In this document: positions 40,237-50,352 of the stretch, piece by piece
Numbering within the stretch: position 1 is the first letter of the stretch
How the letters are laid out: the number at the start of each line of letters is the position of its first letter
Origin: Paenibacillus plantiphilus
GTDB taxonomy: Bacteria > Bacillota > Bacilli > Paenibacillales > Paenibacillaceae
DNA length: 61,979 nt
NCBI RefSeq assembly: GCF_927798095.1
Contig: NZ_CAKMMF010000033.1
Location: 1-61,979, forward strand
Reading direction: 5' to 3'
Position numbers and translations under genes: made by a program
The notes under the pieces: model-generated
The model's database searches: none
Told to the model about the DNA's origin: nothing
The model's input: the letters and a program-made list of their open reading frames with translations, nothing else

Positions 40237-40734
40237 TTACGCTTCTTGCTTCTCTGCCACAGCTTTAACCGCAAGGGCGAAGTTGCGCACAGGAGCTTGG
40301 AGTACGCTGAGGAGCATGGAGAGCAAACCTTCGCGCGACGGTAGATCCGCAATCGCTTTGATTTGAACTGCATCCATAAATTGACCTTCAACAACGCCGC
40401 CTTTAAGTTTCAAAGCCTCGTTCTTCTTAGCGAAATCGTTTAGAATTTTAGCTGGTGCTACTGCGTCTTCCTTACTGAACGCGATAGCGGTTGGACCAGT
40501 CAATACTGAATCCATTTCTGACAGCTGAGCACCTGCAGTCGCACGGCGCAGAATTGAGTTTTTCAATACTTGAAACTCAATGCCTGCTTCACGCAACGTT
40601 TTACGAAGCTCAGTTACTTGCTTAACGTTCAATCCGCGATAGTCAGCAACAACCGTGCAGGAGCTCTCACGAAGTTTCACCGAGATTTCTTCTACGGCTG
40701 CTTGCTTGCCTTGGATGATCTTTGCATTTGCCAA
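40237..40734 (-). CDS. rplJ: 50S ribosomal protein L10
   Basis: The 165-residue stalk base protein contains [15 protein letters not shown] [20 protein letters not shown] and [20 protein letters not shown]. The start is TTG at 40734 with GGGAGG 8 bases upstream. The apparent ATG at 40743 lies within the ribosome binding region. Its own leader RNA probably mediates autoregulation. Confidence 0.98.
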   Translation of the reverse strand: MANAKIIQGKQAAVEEISVKLRESSCTVVADYRGLNVKQVTELRKTLREAGIEFQVLKNSILRRATAGAQLSEMDSVLTGPTAIAFSKEDAVAPAKILNDFAKKNEALKLKGGVVEGQFMDAVQIKAIADLPSREGLLSMLLSVLQAPVRNFALAVKAVAEKQEA

Positions 40735-40802
40735 ACTGTACACCTCCCGTAAAGTTAATCAACATCCCGATTCTAGCGGCAAATTCCTTCTTCCTCGATG
40801 CA

Positions 40803-40939
40803 TGAGAAAGACCTCCGCAGACAATGCGAAGGCCATGATGGTCAGCAGCTCCTTGGAACACGAAGGTTCCTCCAAGCACAAACACAATATCATAACACCT
40901 CGGTAGGAAATTAAGCCTTACGGCACCTACTGTCTACGG
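40803..40939 (-). ncRNA. L10-type ribosomal leader RNA with attenuator
   Basis: The leader contains CCGTAGACAGTAGGTGCCG, then TTTCCTACCGAGG, the conserved paired elements of the Firmicute L10 leader bound by L10(L12)4. Near its end GGCCTTCGC and GCGGAGGTC (40810-40834) form a stem followed by TTTCT, a terminator-like attenuator. The match is by eye from known examples. Confidence 0.85.
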
Positions 40940-40970
40940 TATGCGTATTCGAATGTTAGTTCTGTCCCTC

Positions 40971-41663
40971 TTAGCGGTAAGCCGCTACGTTTACGCGAGC
41001 GCTAGGGCCCATCGTCGAGGAAACAGCAATATTTTTCAGGTAAATACCTTTAGCAGCAGCCGGCTTTGCACGTACAAGCGCTTCAACCAAAGAACGAAGG
41101 TTTTCGTTCAATTTCTCAGCGTCAAACGATACTTTACCGATTGGAGCATGGATTTGACCTGCTCTGTCAAGACGGTACTCGATTTTACCGGCTTTGATCT
41201 CTTGAACTGCCTTCGTAACGTCAAACGTTACAGTGCCCGCTTTAGGGTTAGGCATAAGACCTTTACCACCGAGAATACGTCCGAGTTTACCAACCTCAGC
41301 CATCATGTCCGGAGTAGCGACACAAACATCGAACTCGAACCAGCCTTGTTGGATTTTGTTGATTACGTCAGCATCGCCAACATAATCTGCGCCTGCAGCT
41401 TCCGCTTCTTTGGCTTTATCGCCCTTTGCGAAAACGAGAACGCGTTTCGTTTTACCAGTACCGTGCGGAAGTACAACGACGCCACGCACCGCTTGGTCTT
41501 GTTTCTTAGGGTCTACACCCAGACGAACAGCGACTTCAACCGTTTCGTCGAATTTCGCAGTCGCAGTTTTCTTAACCAATTCAATAGCCTCTAAAGACTC
41601 ATAAGTCGCTTCGCTGTCAACCAGCTTAACGGCTTCTACATACTTCTTACCTTTTTTCGCCAT
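40971..41663 (-). CDS. rplA: 50S ribosomal protein L1
   Basis: The 230-residue protein starts [20 protein letters not shown] and has the L1 signature [21 protein letters not shown]1 forms the mobile stalk at the E site. It follows rplK after about 120 bases containing small hairpins. Confidence 0.98.
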   Translation of the reverse strand: MAKKGKKYVEAVKLVDSEATYESLEAIELVKKTATAKFDETVEVAVRLGVDPKKQDQAVRGVVVLPHGTGKTKRVLVFAKGDKAKEAEAAGADYVGDADVINKIQQGWFEFDVCVATPDMMAEVGKLGRILGGKGLMPNPKAGTVTFDVTKAVQEIKAGKIEYRLDRAGQIHAPIGKVSFDAEKLNENLRSLVEALVRAKPAAAKGIYLKNIAVSSTMGPSARVNVAAYR

Positions 41664-41785
41664 GTCAATCTTCCTCCTTGTGTGGTAATAACGGAAAAGC
41701 TCTCCTTAAGAGATCCTCCCACTTAGAGCAGAGCATAAGCTCTCTCCTGGCAGACAACGCCTTCCGGCGTGCCCCTGTAATCGAA

Positions 41786-42211
41786 TTAGTCTTCGATTAC
41801 GACGCCCATGCTGCGCGCTGTACCTTCAACCATACGCATTGCTGCTTCTACAGAAGCTGCGTTAAGATCAGGCATTTTTTGCTCTGCAATTTCACGTACA
41901 GTTGCACGTTTCACAGTAGCAACCTTCTTCTTGTTCGGTTCACCAGAACCCTTCTCAATCTTCGCAGCAACGCGTAATAATACGGCCGCCGGTGGTGTTT
42001 TGGTGATGAATGTGAACGAACGATCCTCAAATACGGAAATTTCAACCGGAATGATCAGACCTGCTTGGTCGGCTGTACGAGCGTTGAACTCTTTACAGAA
42101 CGCCATGATGTTCACACCTGCTTGACCGAGTGCAGGACCGATCGGCGGAGCCGGGTTCGCTTTACCTGCTGGCACTTGCAGTTTTACCATCTTGATGACC
42201 TTTTTTGCCAT
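41786..42211 (-). CDS. rplK: 50S ribosomal protein L11
   Basis: The 141-residue protein contains [20 protein letters not shown] and [20 protein letters not shown], as in L11 of the GTPase centre. I chose ATG at 42211 ([10 protein letters not shown]) with AAGGAGG upstream. The frame open to 42241 is an extension. Confidence 0.98.
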   Translation of the reverse strand: MAKKVIKMVKLQVPAGKANPAPPIGPALGQAGVNIMAFCKEFNARTADQAGLIIPVEISVFEDRSFTFITKTPPAAVLLRVAAKIEKGSGEPNKKKVATVKRATVREIAEQKMPDLNAASVEAAMRMVEGTARSMGVVIED

Positions 42212-42310
42212 GTTGCACACCTCCTTGCCCCAATAATCCATTCAACTCTGATCGACCGCAATCGTCAAAGCCCTTCGCCGTTTAAGAGAAACGGCCCCCG
42301 GAAACCGGAA

Positions 42311-42844
42311 TTATATCTTCTCCACTTGAGTATAATCCAACTCAACTGGGGTCTCCCTGCCAAACATGTTGACATGAACCTTAAGCTTGCTCTTGTCGAG
42401 GAGAATCTCTTCTACTGTACCGACAAAATTGGCAAACGGACCTACTGTTACGCGAACCGTTTCTTTCACATCGAACTCGATCTTCGGCTTCGGCTCCTCC
42501 ATACCCATATGCTTGAGGATTTGCTCCACTTCATCAGGCAGCAGGGGAGTCGGTTTCGAACCGGAACCAGTTGATCCGACGAACCCGGTCACGCCAGGCG
42601 TATTACGAACAACGTACCAGGAGTCATCGGTTTGAACCATCTCCACAAGGACGTAGCCAGGGTAAACCTTACGCATGACGGTTTTCTTCTTGCCGTCTTT
42701 GTTTACCACTTCTTCTTCCATTGGGACGAGCACACGGAAAATCTTGTCTTCCATGCCCATTGATTCAACACGCTTCTCAAGGTTAGCTTTCACTTTGTTC
42801 TCATAGCCTGAGTAAGTATGCACAACGTACCATCTTTTTTCCAT
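42311..42844 (-). CDS. nusG: transcription termination/antitermination factor NusG
   Basis: The 177-residue protein has the NGN domain, starting MEKRWYVVHTYSGYENKVKA and continuing with FPGYVLVEM-like YPGYVLVEMV. A C-terminal KOW domain follows with GPFANFVGTVEEI. It binds the RNA polymerase clamp and links transcription to translation. ATG at 42844 fits the family start. An in-frame TTG at 42850 is possible. Confidence 0.98.
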   Translation of the reverse strand: MEKRWYVVHTYSGYENKVKANLEKRVESMGMEDKIFRVLVPMEEEVVNKDGKKKTVMRKVYPGYVLVEMVQTDDSWYVVRNTPGVTGFVGSTGSGSKPTPLLPDEVEQILKHMGMEEPKPKIEFDVKETVRVTVGPFANFVGTVEEILLDKSKLKVHVNMFGRETPVELDYTQVEKI

Positions 42845-42867
42845 AAACAAGCCACCTTTGGCCTTTC

Positions 42868-43077
42868 TTAAACAATCAGTTCGACCAATTCGGAGATCCC
42901 GATGTCAAGAACCCAAAAATAAATCGTGACAATAACAATCGTGAACAAAACTACGAGAGTATAGCTTGTCAGCTCTTTACGGCTTGGCCAGCGAACTTTC
43001 TTCAATTCTGCCACGCTGTCGGCCAAGAAGGAAAACGTCGTGCCGAAGAAATTCTTCACTTGTGCGAAAAATGCCAC
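42868..43077 (-). CDS. secE: preprotein translocase subunit SecE
   Basis: The 69-residue protein has one C-terminal membrane segment (about 40-62) preceded by the conserved amphipathic ELKKVRWPSRKEL. I chose GTG at 43077 with TTTGGAGG 8 bases upstream. The GTG at 43083 is too close to the ribosome binding site. It completes the translocon with SecY. Confidence 0.96.
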   Translation of the reverse strand: MAFFAQVKNFFGTTFSFLADSVAELKKVRWPSRKELTSYTLVVLFTIVIVTIYFWVLDIGISELVELIV

Positions 43078-43096
43078 TTCCACACCTCCAAATTAG

Positions 43097-43246
43097 CTAT
43101 CTCGTCTCGCGATGAGGAGTATGCTCGTTACAGAACTTGCAGAACTTCTTCATCTCGATGCGGTCGGGGTGATTCCGCTTGTTCTTGCTCGAAGCATAAT
43201 TTCTTTGTTTGCAGTTTGTGCAAGCCAACGTAATAATTACCCGCAT
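43097..43246 (-). CDS. rpmG: 50S ribosomal protein L33 (zinc form)
   Basis: A 49-residue ORF reads [20 protein letters not shown] and ends [14 protein letters not shown]. The two CxxC pairs form the zinc ribbon of the C+ form. GGAGG precedes the ATG. It lies before secE as in other Bacillales. Confidence 0.97.
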   Translation of the reverse strand: MRVIITLACTNCKQRNYASSKNKRNHPDRIEMKKFCKFCNEHTPHRETR

Positions 43247-43353
43247 TGCTGTACACCTCCGAACTAACTAAATAAAAAAATGTAAATCTCTTATGCGACC
43301 AAGATTCGTCCAGTACCCATAATAAAAAAGACCTATTTAGGGCTACCTAAAAT

Positions 43354-43382
43354 ACTTTATCACAAGCAATAGTTAGTGTCAA
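43354..43382 (-). promoter_or_regulatory. sigma-A promoter of rpmG-secE-nusG
   Basis: On the minus strand TTGACA and TAAAGT are separated by 17 bases. It lies after the sigH terminator and about 110 bases upstream of rpmG. A small TTTAGG/CCTAAA hairpin with a T tract follows in the leader. Confidence 0.6.
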
Positions 43383-43480
43383 CGAAAAACTATTCCTGAA
43401 ATGTGGTCGAGAGCGGCATCATCATCGTTCAGTATGGACAAAAGAAATCGCCCCCAAACGCTCTCTATCCCAAAGCGACT

Positions 43481-43503
43481 AAAAAAAAGAGCCCTGAGGC
43501 TCT
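43481..43503 (-). terminator. terminator after sigH
   Basis: AGAGCC and GGCTCT form a perfect 6-base-pair stem with the loop TCAG, followed on the minus strand by eight T residues. It is 13 bases past the sigH stop. Confidence 0.8.
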
Positions 43504-43515
43504 CTCTATCGCAAT

Positions 43516-44166
43516 TTATCCGCTAATATTACGAACTTCCAAGTATCGTTCCAGCTTCCGCTTAACACGTTGGAGTGCATTATCGATAGACTTAACATGA
43601 CGATCTAAATCGACTGCGATTTCTTGATATGAACGGCCGTCCAGATACAGCATAAGAACCTTGCGCTCCAAATCACTTAGAATTTCAGACATCTTATCCT
43701 CTAGTCCGACGAACTCCTCTTGATTAATAATAAGTTCTTCCGGATCTGAGACGCGAGTGCCGCAAATGACATCCAGCAGCGTTCTGTCAGAGTCTTCATC
43801 GTAGATCGGCTTGTCCAAGGACACATAGGAATTGAGCGGAATATGCTTCTGTCGCGTCGCCGTCTTAATGGCGGTAATAATCTGACGCGTGATGCAAAGT
43901 TCAGCGAACGCCTTGAAGGACGCCAGCTTATCCCCTTTAAAATCCCGAATTGCCTTATAAAGGCCAATCATGCCTTCCTGGACGATATCCTCGCGATCAG
44001 CCCCGATCAAGAAATAGGAACGCGCCTTGGCACGGACAAAGTTCTTATACTTATTAATTAGAAATTCCAGCGCTTCGCCGTCACCTTCTCGAACCGCTTC
44101 TACAATATCCTCGTCCGTTCTGCAGTCATATTCCAGCGTTTTCCACTCTTTGAGGTCGATGCTCAC
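43516..44166 (-). CDS. sigH: RNA polymerase sigma factor SigH (stage 0)
   Basis: The 216-residue sigma-70-family protein has region 2 with REDIVQEGMIGLYKAIRDF and region 4 with LSDLERKVLMLYLDGRSYQE and HVKSIDNALQRVKRKL. Sigma H starts the transition to sporulation, activating spo0A, spoIIA and others. I chose GTG at 44166 with GGAGGG 8 bases upstream. The TTG at 44172 is an alternative start. The length matches Bacillus SigH. Confidence 0.97.
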   Translation of the reverse strand: MSIDLKEWKTLEYDCRTDEDIVEAVREGDGEALEFLINKYKNFVRAKARSYFLIGADREDIVQEGMIGLYKAIRDFKGDKLASFKAFAELCITRQIITAIKTATRQKHIPLNSYVSLDKPIYDEDSDRTLLDVICGTRVSDPEELIINQEEFVGLEDKMSEILSDLERKVLMLYLDGRSYQEIAVDLDRHVKSIDNALQRVKRKLERYLEVRNISG

Positions 44167-44228
44167 GAACAATCCCTCCGGCTCGAAAGGCGTACATTAC
44201 TCTGAATCTGCTACGAGCAAATGTTAAA

Positions 44229-44247
44229 TGATGTCCCCTTGACATCA
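44229..44247. repeat. perfect hairpin in the sigH leader
   Basis: TGATGTC and GACATCA form a perfect 7-base-pair stem with a five-base loop. It sits about 65 bases upstream of the sigH start and lacks a T tract. It may affect sigH translation or stability. Confidence 0.5.
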
Positions 44248-44318
44248 ACACTTGTCGTCATATGGCTTACAATAAAGCACGGAGCTCATAACGATCCCTG
44301 TCGCCAAACCTAGAACCT

Positions 44319-44348
44319 AGTATACATTATGTAACCTAAAGCCGTCAA
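44319..44348 (-). promoter_or_regulatory. candidate sigma-A promoter of sigH
   Basis: On the minus strand TTGACG and TATACT are separated by 18 bases, giving a leader of about 145 bases. In Bacillus subtilis sigH is sigma-A dependent and repressed by AbrB in the AT-rich promoter region. Confidence 0.6.
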
Positions 44349-44461
44349 TCGACTTCATGTCGAATGTTTCATTATAATCTAGTTAAAATGGAATTTCCGT
44401 CCATGCCCGGTGGATCCTCGCAACAGTTGCTCCTATAGTACTCTGCCTTATTTGTTCCCGA

Positions 44462-44983
44462 TCACAGCTTCCCTCTTCGCCAGCGTTCAAGCTTCATTCG
44501 AACATCCATACTCAAATTGTCATCCAGCTCGTTGCGCTTGTTAGCCGTATGCTTCACGGTTCGTTCAATCGAAATCCGATTCTGTTCGATATCCGTCAGA
44601 AGCTCGCGGGCAGAGATGCGAAGCGCACCCTTGCCAAACGCGACATGCTGCTCGACCAAATCCGATGTCGCCACATACAGATTGCGGCTCCGCATCGCAA
44701 GCTCAACAGCCAGACGCTCGATACAAGCATCGGCCGTTTCTTTTTCCTTCGTATATACGACGGTTACGCGGTGCTGGTGGAATGTCGAACCGACACCGGG
44801 TACTTGATATGCATCGAATACCACTACAACCGTTACTCCCGTAAAGCCTTGATATTCTGCCAGCATTTCCAGCAATCGGTCACGCGCCTCTTCCAAGTCA
44901 TTATCCCTTATTGCAGCAAGCATCGGCCATGCGCCAATCATGTTATAACCGTCAACCAGCATAATATCCTCTCGCCGTTGCAT
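44462..44983 (-). CDS. rae1: NYN-domain ribosome-dependent mRNA decay factor Rae1 (YacP)
   Basis: The 173-residue protein has the PIN-like NYN nuclease fold, with LVDGYNMIGAWP, VVVVFDAY and YVATSDLVEQHVAFGKGALR. Rae1 in Bacillus subtilis cuts mRNA within the ribosome A site. It follows rlmB by three bases. The ATG at 44983 lacks a clear ribosome binding site, and ATG at 44962 has AGAGGA upstream, so the start is uncertain. Confidence 0.93.
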   Translation of the reverse strand: MQRREDIMLVDGYNMIGAWPMLAAIRDNDLEEARDRLLEMLAEYQGFTGVTVVVVFDAYQVPGVGSTFHQHRVTVVYTKEKETADACIERLAVELAMRSRNLYVATSDLVEQHVAFGKGALRISARELLTDIEQNRISIERTVKHTANKRNELDDNLSMDVRMKLERWRRGKL

Positions 44984-44986
44984 GTA

Positions 44987-45748
44987 TCAATGACTCCGAC
45001 GCTGTCGCACCACTTCATACATCAATACCCCTGCCGCAACAGAAGCGTTAAGCGAGTTAAGGCTTCCATGCATGGGGAGCTTGACGAGAAAATCGCATTT
45101 CTCACGTATCAGCCTGCCAATTCCTTTACTCTCGTTGCCAATAATGACGGCAAGCGGCATGTCAAAGCTGCGAGATGAGAAGACGTCCTGCTGGGCGCTT
45201 ACATCGGCGCCCGCGATCCAGATTCCCGCTTCCTTCAGTTTGTCAATTGTCTGGGCCATATTCGTCACTCGCGCTACCGGCACATATTCAACCGCGCCAG
45301 CCGAGGTCTTCGAGACCGTTGCAGTGAGCGATGCAGCGCGCCGCTTCGGTATAATGACGCCATGCACGCCCGTGCATTCTGCCGTTCGCAGAATAGAGCC
45401 CAAATTATGCGGGTCCTCAATCTCATCCAGCAGCAGCAGAAAAGGCATTTCGCCGCTATCGCGCGCACGCTCGATTAATTCATCGACCTCATAATAACGA
45501 TGGGCAGCTGCTTGAGCCACGATTCCTTGATGCTGAATGCCTTCCACCATGCCATCAAGCTTGCGCTTATCAACGAATTGGACGATAATTCCGGCTTTCT
45601 TGGCTTCGGCAATAATTGGCTGTATCGCATGCTTCTGAGCCTGCTCCGCAATCCATATCTTATTGATCTCCCGTCCGGAACGAAGCGCCTCCATAACGGG
45701 ATGCTTGCCCCCGATCCATTCTTGTCCGTCCTGCTCCTGCTCCGTCAT
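44987..45748 (-). CDS. rlmB: 23S rRNA (guanosine(2251)-2'-O)-methyltransferase RlmB
   Basis: The 253-residue SpoU/TrmH protein has an N-terminal substrate-binding domain with WIGGKHPVMEALRSG and a knotted methyltransferase domain with DPHNLGSILRTAE, IGNESKGI and LNASVAAGVLMYE. It overlaps mrnC by ATGA. The precise target is inferred from homology to RlmB. Confidence 0.95.
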   Translation of the reverse strand: MTEQEQDGQEWIGGKHPVMEALRSGREINKIWIAEQAQKHAIQPIIAEAKKAGIIVQFVDKRKLDGMVEGIQHQGIVAQAAAHRYYEVDELIERARDSGEMPFLLLLDEIEDPHNLGSILRTAECTGVHGVIIPKRRAASLTATVSKTSAGAVEYVPVARVTNMAQTIDKLKEAGIWIAGADVSAQQDVFSSRSFDMPLAVIIGNESKGIGRLIREKCDFLVKLPMHGSLNSLNASVAAGVLMYEVVRQRRSH

Positions 45749-46221
45749 TCTTTGACCTCCTTGGATATTGCTATTCCAGCCTCATCAGCTCTCTCGCCAA
45801 ACGCTACCCTCATTAACTCATGCAATCTATCGATCTGCTTGCTGTAATATAAATAGCCAACCAAACATTCCAGCCCTGTTGCCTGGCGGTATTCCGCAAT
45901 GTCCGCATTTTTGGGAGGGCTGCCGGATTTGCCGTTCCGCCCGCGCCTGACCATATCCGCTTCCGTATCTGTGAGCAGCGGCCTCCACTTTTCCAGCAGC
46001 GCGCATTGCGCCTTGGCGGACACATAGCCTGTCGCCTGGCGGTGCAGATGCTGCAGCTTGTGATTAGGCTGCGATATCAGATATTGGCGTACGATCAGCT
46101 CGAATACCGAGTCGCCGATATAAGCCAGCACAATCGGATTCAACAGATGAGGCGGCTTCATTGGCTCATGACTCCAAAGCCCCGCGTCCGCAGTAATTAA
46201 TGATTCCATACTGTCCTTCAT
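45745..46221 (-). CDS. mrnC: Mini-ribonuclease 3
   Basis: The protein of about 158 residues is a single RNase III catalytic domain without a double-stranded RNA-binding domain, the feature of Mini-III. The catalytic segment is LAYIGDSVFELIVRQYL. Mini-III matures 23S rRNA ends. The ATG at 46221 overlaps the cysS stop as ATGA. A later ATG at 46209 has AAGGA upstream. Confidence 0.94.
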   Translation of the reverse strand: MKDSMESLITADAGLWSHEPMKPPHLLNPIVLAYIGDSVFELIVRQYLISQPNHKLQHLHRQATGYVSAKAQCALLEKWRPLLTDTEADMVRRGRNGKSGSPPKNADIAEYRQATGLECLVGYLYYSKQIDRLHELMRVAFGERADEAGIAISKEVKE

Positions 46222-47624
46222 TTGCGCCGCCAACGGATACCTTGCGGCGTATCCTCCAACACAATGCCCTGAGCTGCCAGCAGGTCCCGAATCTCATCTG
46301 CCCGCGCCCAATTTTTGGATTGCCTTGCCTCTGTACGCTGCACAATCAGATCATCAATGTCCGTGTCCAGGATATCGCCCTCCTGCTCCAGCGACAGCAA
46401 GCCAAACACTTGATCCAGCTTATTGAAAGCCCCTATAAGCAACTCCAAGCCTTCAACGGACACAACAGTCCGCTGCAAGTACTGATTCGCTTCGCTTACC
46501 AGCTCGAAAATACTTGTAATGGCATCCGGAGTATTGAAATCATCATTCATCCGCGACCGGAAGCCATGCTCGATCACTCCGATTCTAATCCGCAAGTGGC
46601 TCTCAGCATCACTGGGCGCGCTTACAGCAACCGATAGCCGATGTTTCAGGTTGCCGATGCAATTGGCAATCCGCTCAACGCTGTTCTCAGCCTGTGCGAT
46701 CGCCTCGTCGCTGAAGTTGAGCGGGCTGCGATAATGAGATGACAATATAAAATAGCGCATGGTCGATGGTTTCACCGTCTTAAGCAGCTCATCCACTGTA
46801 ATTCCGTTGCCCAGCGACTTGGATATTTTCTCATTATTGATATTAATAAAACCATTATGCATCCAATAGCGGGCCAGCGGCTTGCCTGTCACCGACTCCG
46901 ACTGTGCAATCTCGCACTCATGGTGGGGAAATTGCAAATCATGGCCTCCGCCGTGAATGTCCAACGTGTCGCCCAAATATTTGCGCGCCATTGCAGAGCA
47001 TTCGATATGCCAGCCAGGACGGCCGGGTCCCCACGGGCTATCCCAATAGATTTCACCCGGCTTAGCCGCTTTCCACAGCACGAAGTCCTGCCCGCTCTCC
47101 TTGCGCTCGTCAACTCCAATACGGATGCCAAGCTGCAGCTCATCCAAATTCTGATGCGACAGCTTGCCATAGTCAGTAAATTTGCCTGTTCGGAAATACA
47201 CATCCCCGCCGCTCTCGTACGCATATTCCCTGTCCACCAATTCCTGTACGAACGCTACAATCTCCGCAATGTTCTCCGTCACGCGCGGATTAAGCGTTGC
47301 TTGATGAACGCCGAGTGCGGTGATGTTCGCATTGAAAGCGGCGATGAACTGCTCCGCAACCTCGGGCACGGTCGTTCCAAGCTGATCTGCTTTGCGAATT
47401 AATTTGTCGTCCACATCCGTAAAGTTCACAACGTAATTCACTTGATAGCCCGAAAATTCCAGATAACGGCGTACCACATCAAAGAAAATAACCGGCCTTG
47501 CATTGCCGATATGGATATAATCGTATACGGTGGGACCGCATACGTACATGTTCACCTTACCTGGTTCAAGCGGTATAAATTCTTGCTTGTTGCGCGACAT
47601 CGTATCATAGATATGCAAGGTCAT
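46218..47624 (-). CDS. cysS: cysteinyl-tRNA synthetase
   Basis: The 468-residue class I synthetase has the HIGH-type motif [11 protein letters not shown] and the KISKSLGN motif. The zinc site that reads cysteine is formed by Cys in YVCGPTVYD, Cys in HIECSAMA and [15 protein letters not shown]. It overlaps cysE by ATGA, which couples cysteine synthesis and its charging. Transcription comes from the Cys T-box upstream of cysE. Confidence 0.98.
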   Translation of the reverse strand: MTLHIYDTMSRNKQEFIPLEPGKVNMYVCGPTVYDYIHIGNARPVIFFDVVRRYLEFSGYQVNYVVNFTDVDDKLIRKADQLGTTVPEVAEQFIAAFNANITALGVHQATLNPRVTENIAEIVAFVQELVDREYAYESGGDVYFRTGKFTDYGKLSHQNLDELQLGIRIGVDERKESGQDFVLWKAAKPGEIYWDSPWGPGRPGWHIECSAMARKYLGDTLDIHGGGHDLQFPHHECEIAQSESVTGKPLARYWMHNGFININNEKISKSLGNGITVDELLKTVKPSTMRYFILSSHYRSPLNFSDEAIAQAENSVERIANCIGNLKHRLSVAVSAPSDAESHLRIRIGVIEHGFRSRMNDDFNTPDAITSIFELVSEANQYLQRTVVSVEGLELLIGAFNKLDQVFGLLSLEQEGDILDTDIDDLIVQRTEARQSKNWARADEIRDLLAAQGIVLEDTPQGIRWRRK

Positions 47625-48289
47625 TTTCTAATATCTCCTCCAGCGACAGGCTGTCTATGCCGTTCGCGTTCCAGTTCGGATTTCAAGACCTGAATTTCAT
47701 GCTGCATCGCTCTCAGCATCTCAATGACCGGATCGGGCAGCTTCGTGTGATCGAGCCTGTCGCCGACACGCTCCCCATTGCGTTTCACTACACGGCCGGG
47801 ATTGCCGACAACTGTACTGTTCGGCGGAATCTCTCTGAGCACAACCGAGTTCGAGCCTATATTCACATTATCCCCAACCTCGAAGGACCCCAGTACCTTG
47901 GCTCCTGAGCCAATAACAACGTTATTGCCGATAGTCGGATGCCGCTTCCCTTTCTCTTTGCCCGTTCCGCCTAGCGTTACACCTTGATAGATCACAACAT
48001 TGTTGCCAATCTCGCATGTCTCGCCAATAACGACGCCCATACCATGATCTATAAACAGTCGTTCCCCTATTGTGGCCCCGGGGTGGATTTCGATTCCGGT
48101 AAAAAATCGGCTAATCTGCGAGATGATCCGTGCTACGGTAAACCAACGCCGCGTGTAGAAACGATGCGCAATTCGATGCGCCCAAATGGCGTGAATCCCC
48201 GAATAAGTGAATACAATCTCAAACTTATTCCGGGCTGCCGGATCATTGTCTATTACCGTCTCAATATCCGTTCTTAGTTGGCGAAACAT
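47621..48289 (-). CDS. cysE: serine O-acetyltransferase
   Basis: The protein of about 222 residues starts with a helical region and has a left-handed beta-helix of hexapeptide repeats, including [20 protein letters not shown] and [20 protein letters not shown]. It makes O-acetylserine for cysteine synthesis. ATG at 48289 has GAGGAG about 10 bases upstream; TTG at 48295 is too near. It is the first gene after the T-box leader. Confidence 0.97.
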   Translation of the reverse strand: MFRQLRTDIETVIDNDPAARNKFEIVFTYSGIHAIWAHRIAHRFYTRRWFTVARIISQISRFFTGIEIHPGATIGERLFIDHGMGVVIGETCEIGNNVVIYQGVTLGGTGKEKGKRHPTIGNNVVIGSGAKVLGSFEVGDNVNIGSNSVVLREIPPNSTVVGNPGRVVKRNGERVGDRLDHTKLPDPVIEMLRAMQHEIQVLKSELERERHRQPVAGGDIRK

Positions 48290-48382
48290 GGTCAAGACTC
48301 CTCTCGAACATCGACAATTCGGGCATCCCTATTGCACAGAATCGGTTGTCCTATCTATAATTGCAATCTATGCCTGAATAAC

Positions 48383-48769
48383 AAAAGCCTCTGCAGCCTA
48401 CGGCTGCAGAGGCGTTCTATAACGCGGTTCCACTCTGCTTGGAAGCAGCCAACACGCACAGCTCCCGTCTCATCGGTTCTTAACGCGAACCTCACGTCGC
48501 CGCCTACCCCGCGCAATGGATGAAACAGCCTCTGCTCTCCGGCTAACGGTAGAGTACAGGTGATCATTACGTTGCTCGGCTCGGGTGCGCAGCTCCCAGG
48601 CGCAATGTTGCATTTCAAGGAATGAACGACTTCCACCCAATCTCACGACTTCCAACACGCATCATCAATCCATTGCGACTGTTGGCTCCGCTTGATAGGT
48701 CGCCCTCTCTGACAATTCCTTCGCGAAATGAACGTTCCTGTTCTAAGCTTTGTACCGATACCTTTAATT
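48383..48769 (-). promoter_or_regulatory. T-box leader specific for tRNA-Cys
   Basis: The conserved T-box sequence AGAGTGGAACCGCG lies at 48423-48436. The specifier loop reads GAAATGCAAC with TGC (48610-48612), a Cys codon. The antiterminator bulge UGGA pairs with UCCA, matching the U73 discriminator of tRNA-Cys. A terminator of 12 base pairs, GCCTCTGCAGCC/GGCTGCAGAGGC, followed by TTTT ends it at 48383. Uncharged tRNA-Cys should turn on cysE, cysS and downstream genes. Confidence 0.93.
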
Positions 48770-48775
48770 AATTCA

Positions 48776-48804
48776 AGTATAGCCGACAGTCGAATAACTG
48801 ACAA
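48776..48804 (-). promoter_or_regulatory. sigma-A promoter of the cysE operon
   Basis: On the minus strand TTGTCA and TATACT are separated by 17 bases, 48 bases past the gltX stop. Transcription would start near 48769, at the beginning of the T-box leader. Confidence 0.75.
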
Positions 48805-48851
48805 GTGTCGCGTTGCCTAATCAATCAGCCGTTTTTGCTCAAAGGATGCAG

Positions 48852-50309
48852 CTAGCGCAGCCTGGCGCCCAGTCGCTGCTCCACTTTGGATTTACCCAGC
48901 AGGGCAATCGTCATGTTAAGATCCGGACCATGCGTTTGGCCTGTTAATGCGGCGCGGATCGGCATGAACAACTGCTTGCCCTTGCAGCCCGTTTCCTGCT
49001 GAACCGCTTTAATCGCCGCTTTAATGCCATCCACCTCAAAGCCCTCAAGCGCAGCAGCCTGCCTCGCAAACGCCGACAGCACCAGCGGCACCTGCTCCTC
49101 CGCCAATACAGCAGACGCTTCCTCTTCATCGGCAACCTCTGTGCGGAAGAACAGCTCTGTCAGCGGCACGATCTCGGAGCCATAACGAAGCTTGTCCTGA
49201 TAGAGCGCGATCAGATCATTCGCCCATTGACGCCCCGCTTCATCAAGAGCCTCAGGCAGCCGGCCAGCAGCCTGCAGATAAGGCAAGCACAGGTCAACAA
49301 CTCTCGGCAGCTCCGCCTTCTTCAAATATTCATTGTTCATCCAGCTAAGCTTATTCGTATCGAACACAGCAGTGCTCTTGCTAAGACGGTCAGGATTGAA
49401 TACGGCAATCAGCTCATCGCGAGTGAAGATTTCCTGTTCTCCCTCCGGCGACCAGCCAAGCAGTGTAATGAAATTGAACATTGCTTCAGGCAAGTAGCCA
49501 AGCTTGTCGTACTGCTCAATGAACTGAATGATCGATTCGTCACGCTTGCTCAGCTTCTTGCGCTGCTCGTTGACGATTAGCGTCATGTGCGCAAATTGAG
49601 GCGGCTCCCAGCCGAACGCTTCATAGATCATTAATTGGCGCGGTGTATTGGAGATATGATCCTCTCCACGAAGCACATGGCTGATGGCCATCAGATGGTC
49701 ATCCAGCGCGACAGCAAAGTTATAGGTCGGAATCCCGTCCTTCTTCACAATAACAAAATCGCCAATGCCATCGGATTCAAAGCTGATGGAGCCTTTCACC
49801 ATATCTTGAAACGTATAGGTCTTGCCCTGCGGCACACGGAACCGTATGCTCGGAACACGCCCTTCAGCCTCGAAGGCTGCCCGCTGCTCCTCCGTCAATC
49901 GGCTGTGCCGACCGGAATAACGCGGCATCTCGCCTCTTGCCGTCTGCTCCTCCCGCTCCTGCTCAAGCTCTTCCTCCGTGCAATAGCACTTGTACGCCAG
50001 ATCGCGGTCAACCAGCTCCTGCCAATACTTATTGTAAATATCAATCCGCTCGGTCTGGCGATACGGGCCATAGCCGCCGCCGATATCAATACTCTCGTCC
50101 CAATCGATGCCTAGCCACTTCAAATATTGGAGTTGGCTCTCCTCGCCGCCCGCGACGTTCCGTTTCACATCCGTATCTTCAATACGTATAATAAATTTGC
50201 CGCCGCGACTGCGGGCAAACAAATAATTGAATAAGGCCGTTCTTGCATTGCCGATATGCAGATGCCCTGTAGGCGATGGCGCATAGCGAACCCTGATTTC
50301 ATTCGTCAT
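48852..50309 (-). CDS. gltX: glutamyl-tRNA synthetase
   Basis: The 485-residue class I synthetase has [19 protein letters not shown] and the KLSKRDES form of KMSKS. In most Bacilli, which lack GlnRS, this enzyme also charges tRNA-Gln with glutamate. It lies upstream of the T-box-controlled cysE operon, as in Bacillus subtilis. Confidence 0.98.
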   Translation of the reverse strand: MTNEIRVRYAPSPTGHLHIGNARTALFNYLFARSRGGKFIIRIEDTDVKRNVAGGEESQLQYLKWLGIDWDESIDIGGGYGPYRQTERIDIYNKYWQELVDRDLAYKCYCTEEELEQEREEQTARGEMPRYSGRHSRLTEEQRAAFEAEGRVPSIRFRVPQGKTYTFQDMVKGSISFESDGIGDFVIVKKDGIPTYNFAVALDDHLMAISHVLRGEDHISNTPRQLMIYEAFGWEPPQFAHMTLIVNEQRKKLSKRDESIIQFIEQYDKLGYLPEAMFNFITLLGWSPEGEQEIFTRDELIAVFNPDRLSKSTAVFDTNKLSWMNNEYLKKAELPRVVDLCLPYLQAAGRLPEALDEAGRQWANDLIALYQDKLRYGSEIVPLTELFFRTEVADEEEASAVLAEEQVPLVLSAFARQAAALEGFEVDGIKAAIKAVQQETGCKGKQLFMPIRAALTGQTHGPDLNMTIALLGKSKVEQRLGARLR

Positions 50310-50352
50310 TATCGTTCAAGCTCCTTCCAATCATTCCAGCTTCATCAGTGAA

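Noticed and set aside
41664..41785. Possible L1 operator between rplK and rplA
   Set aside because: Small hairpins are present, but I could not match the 23S L1-binding site with confidence.
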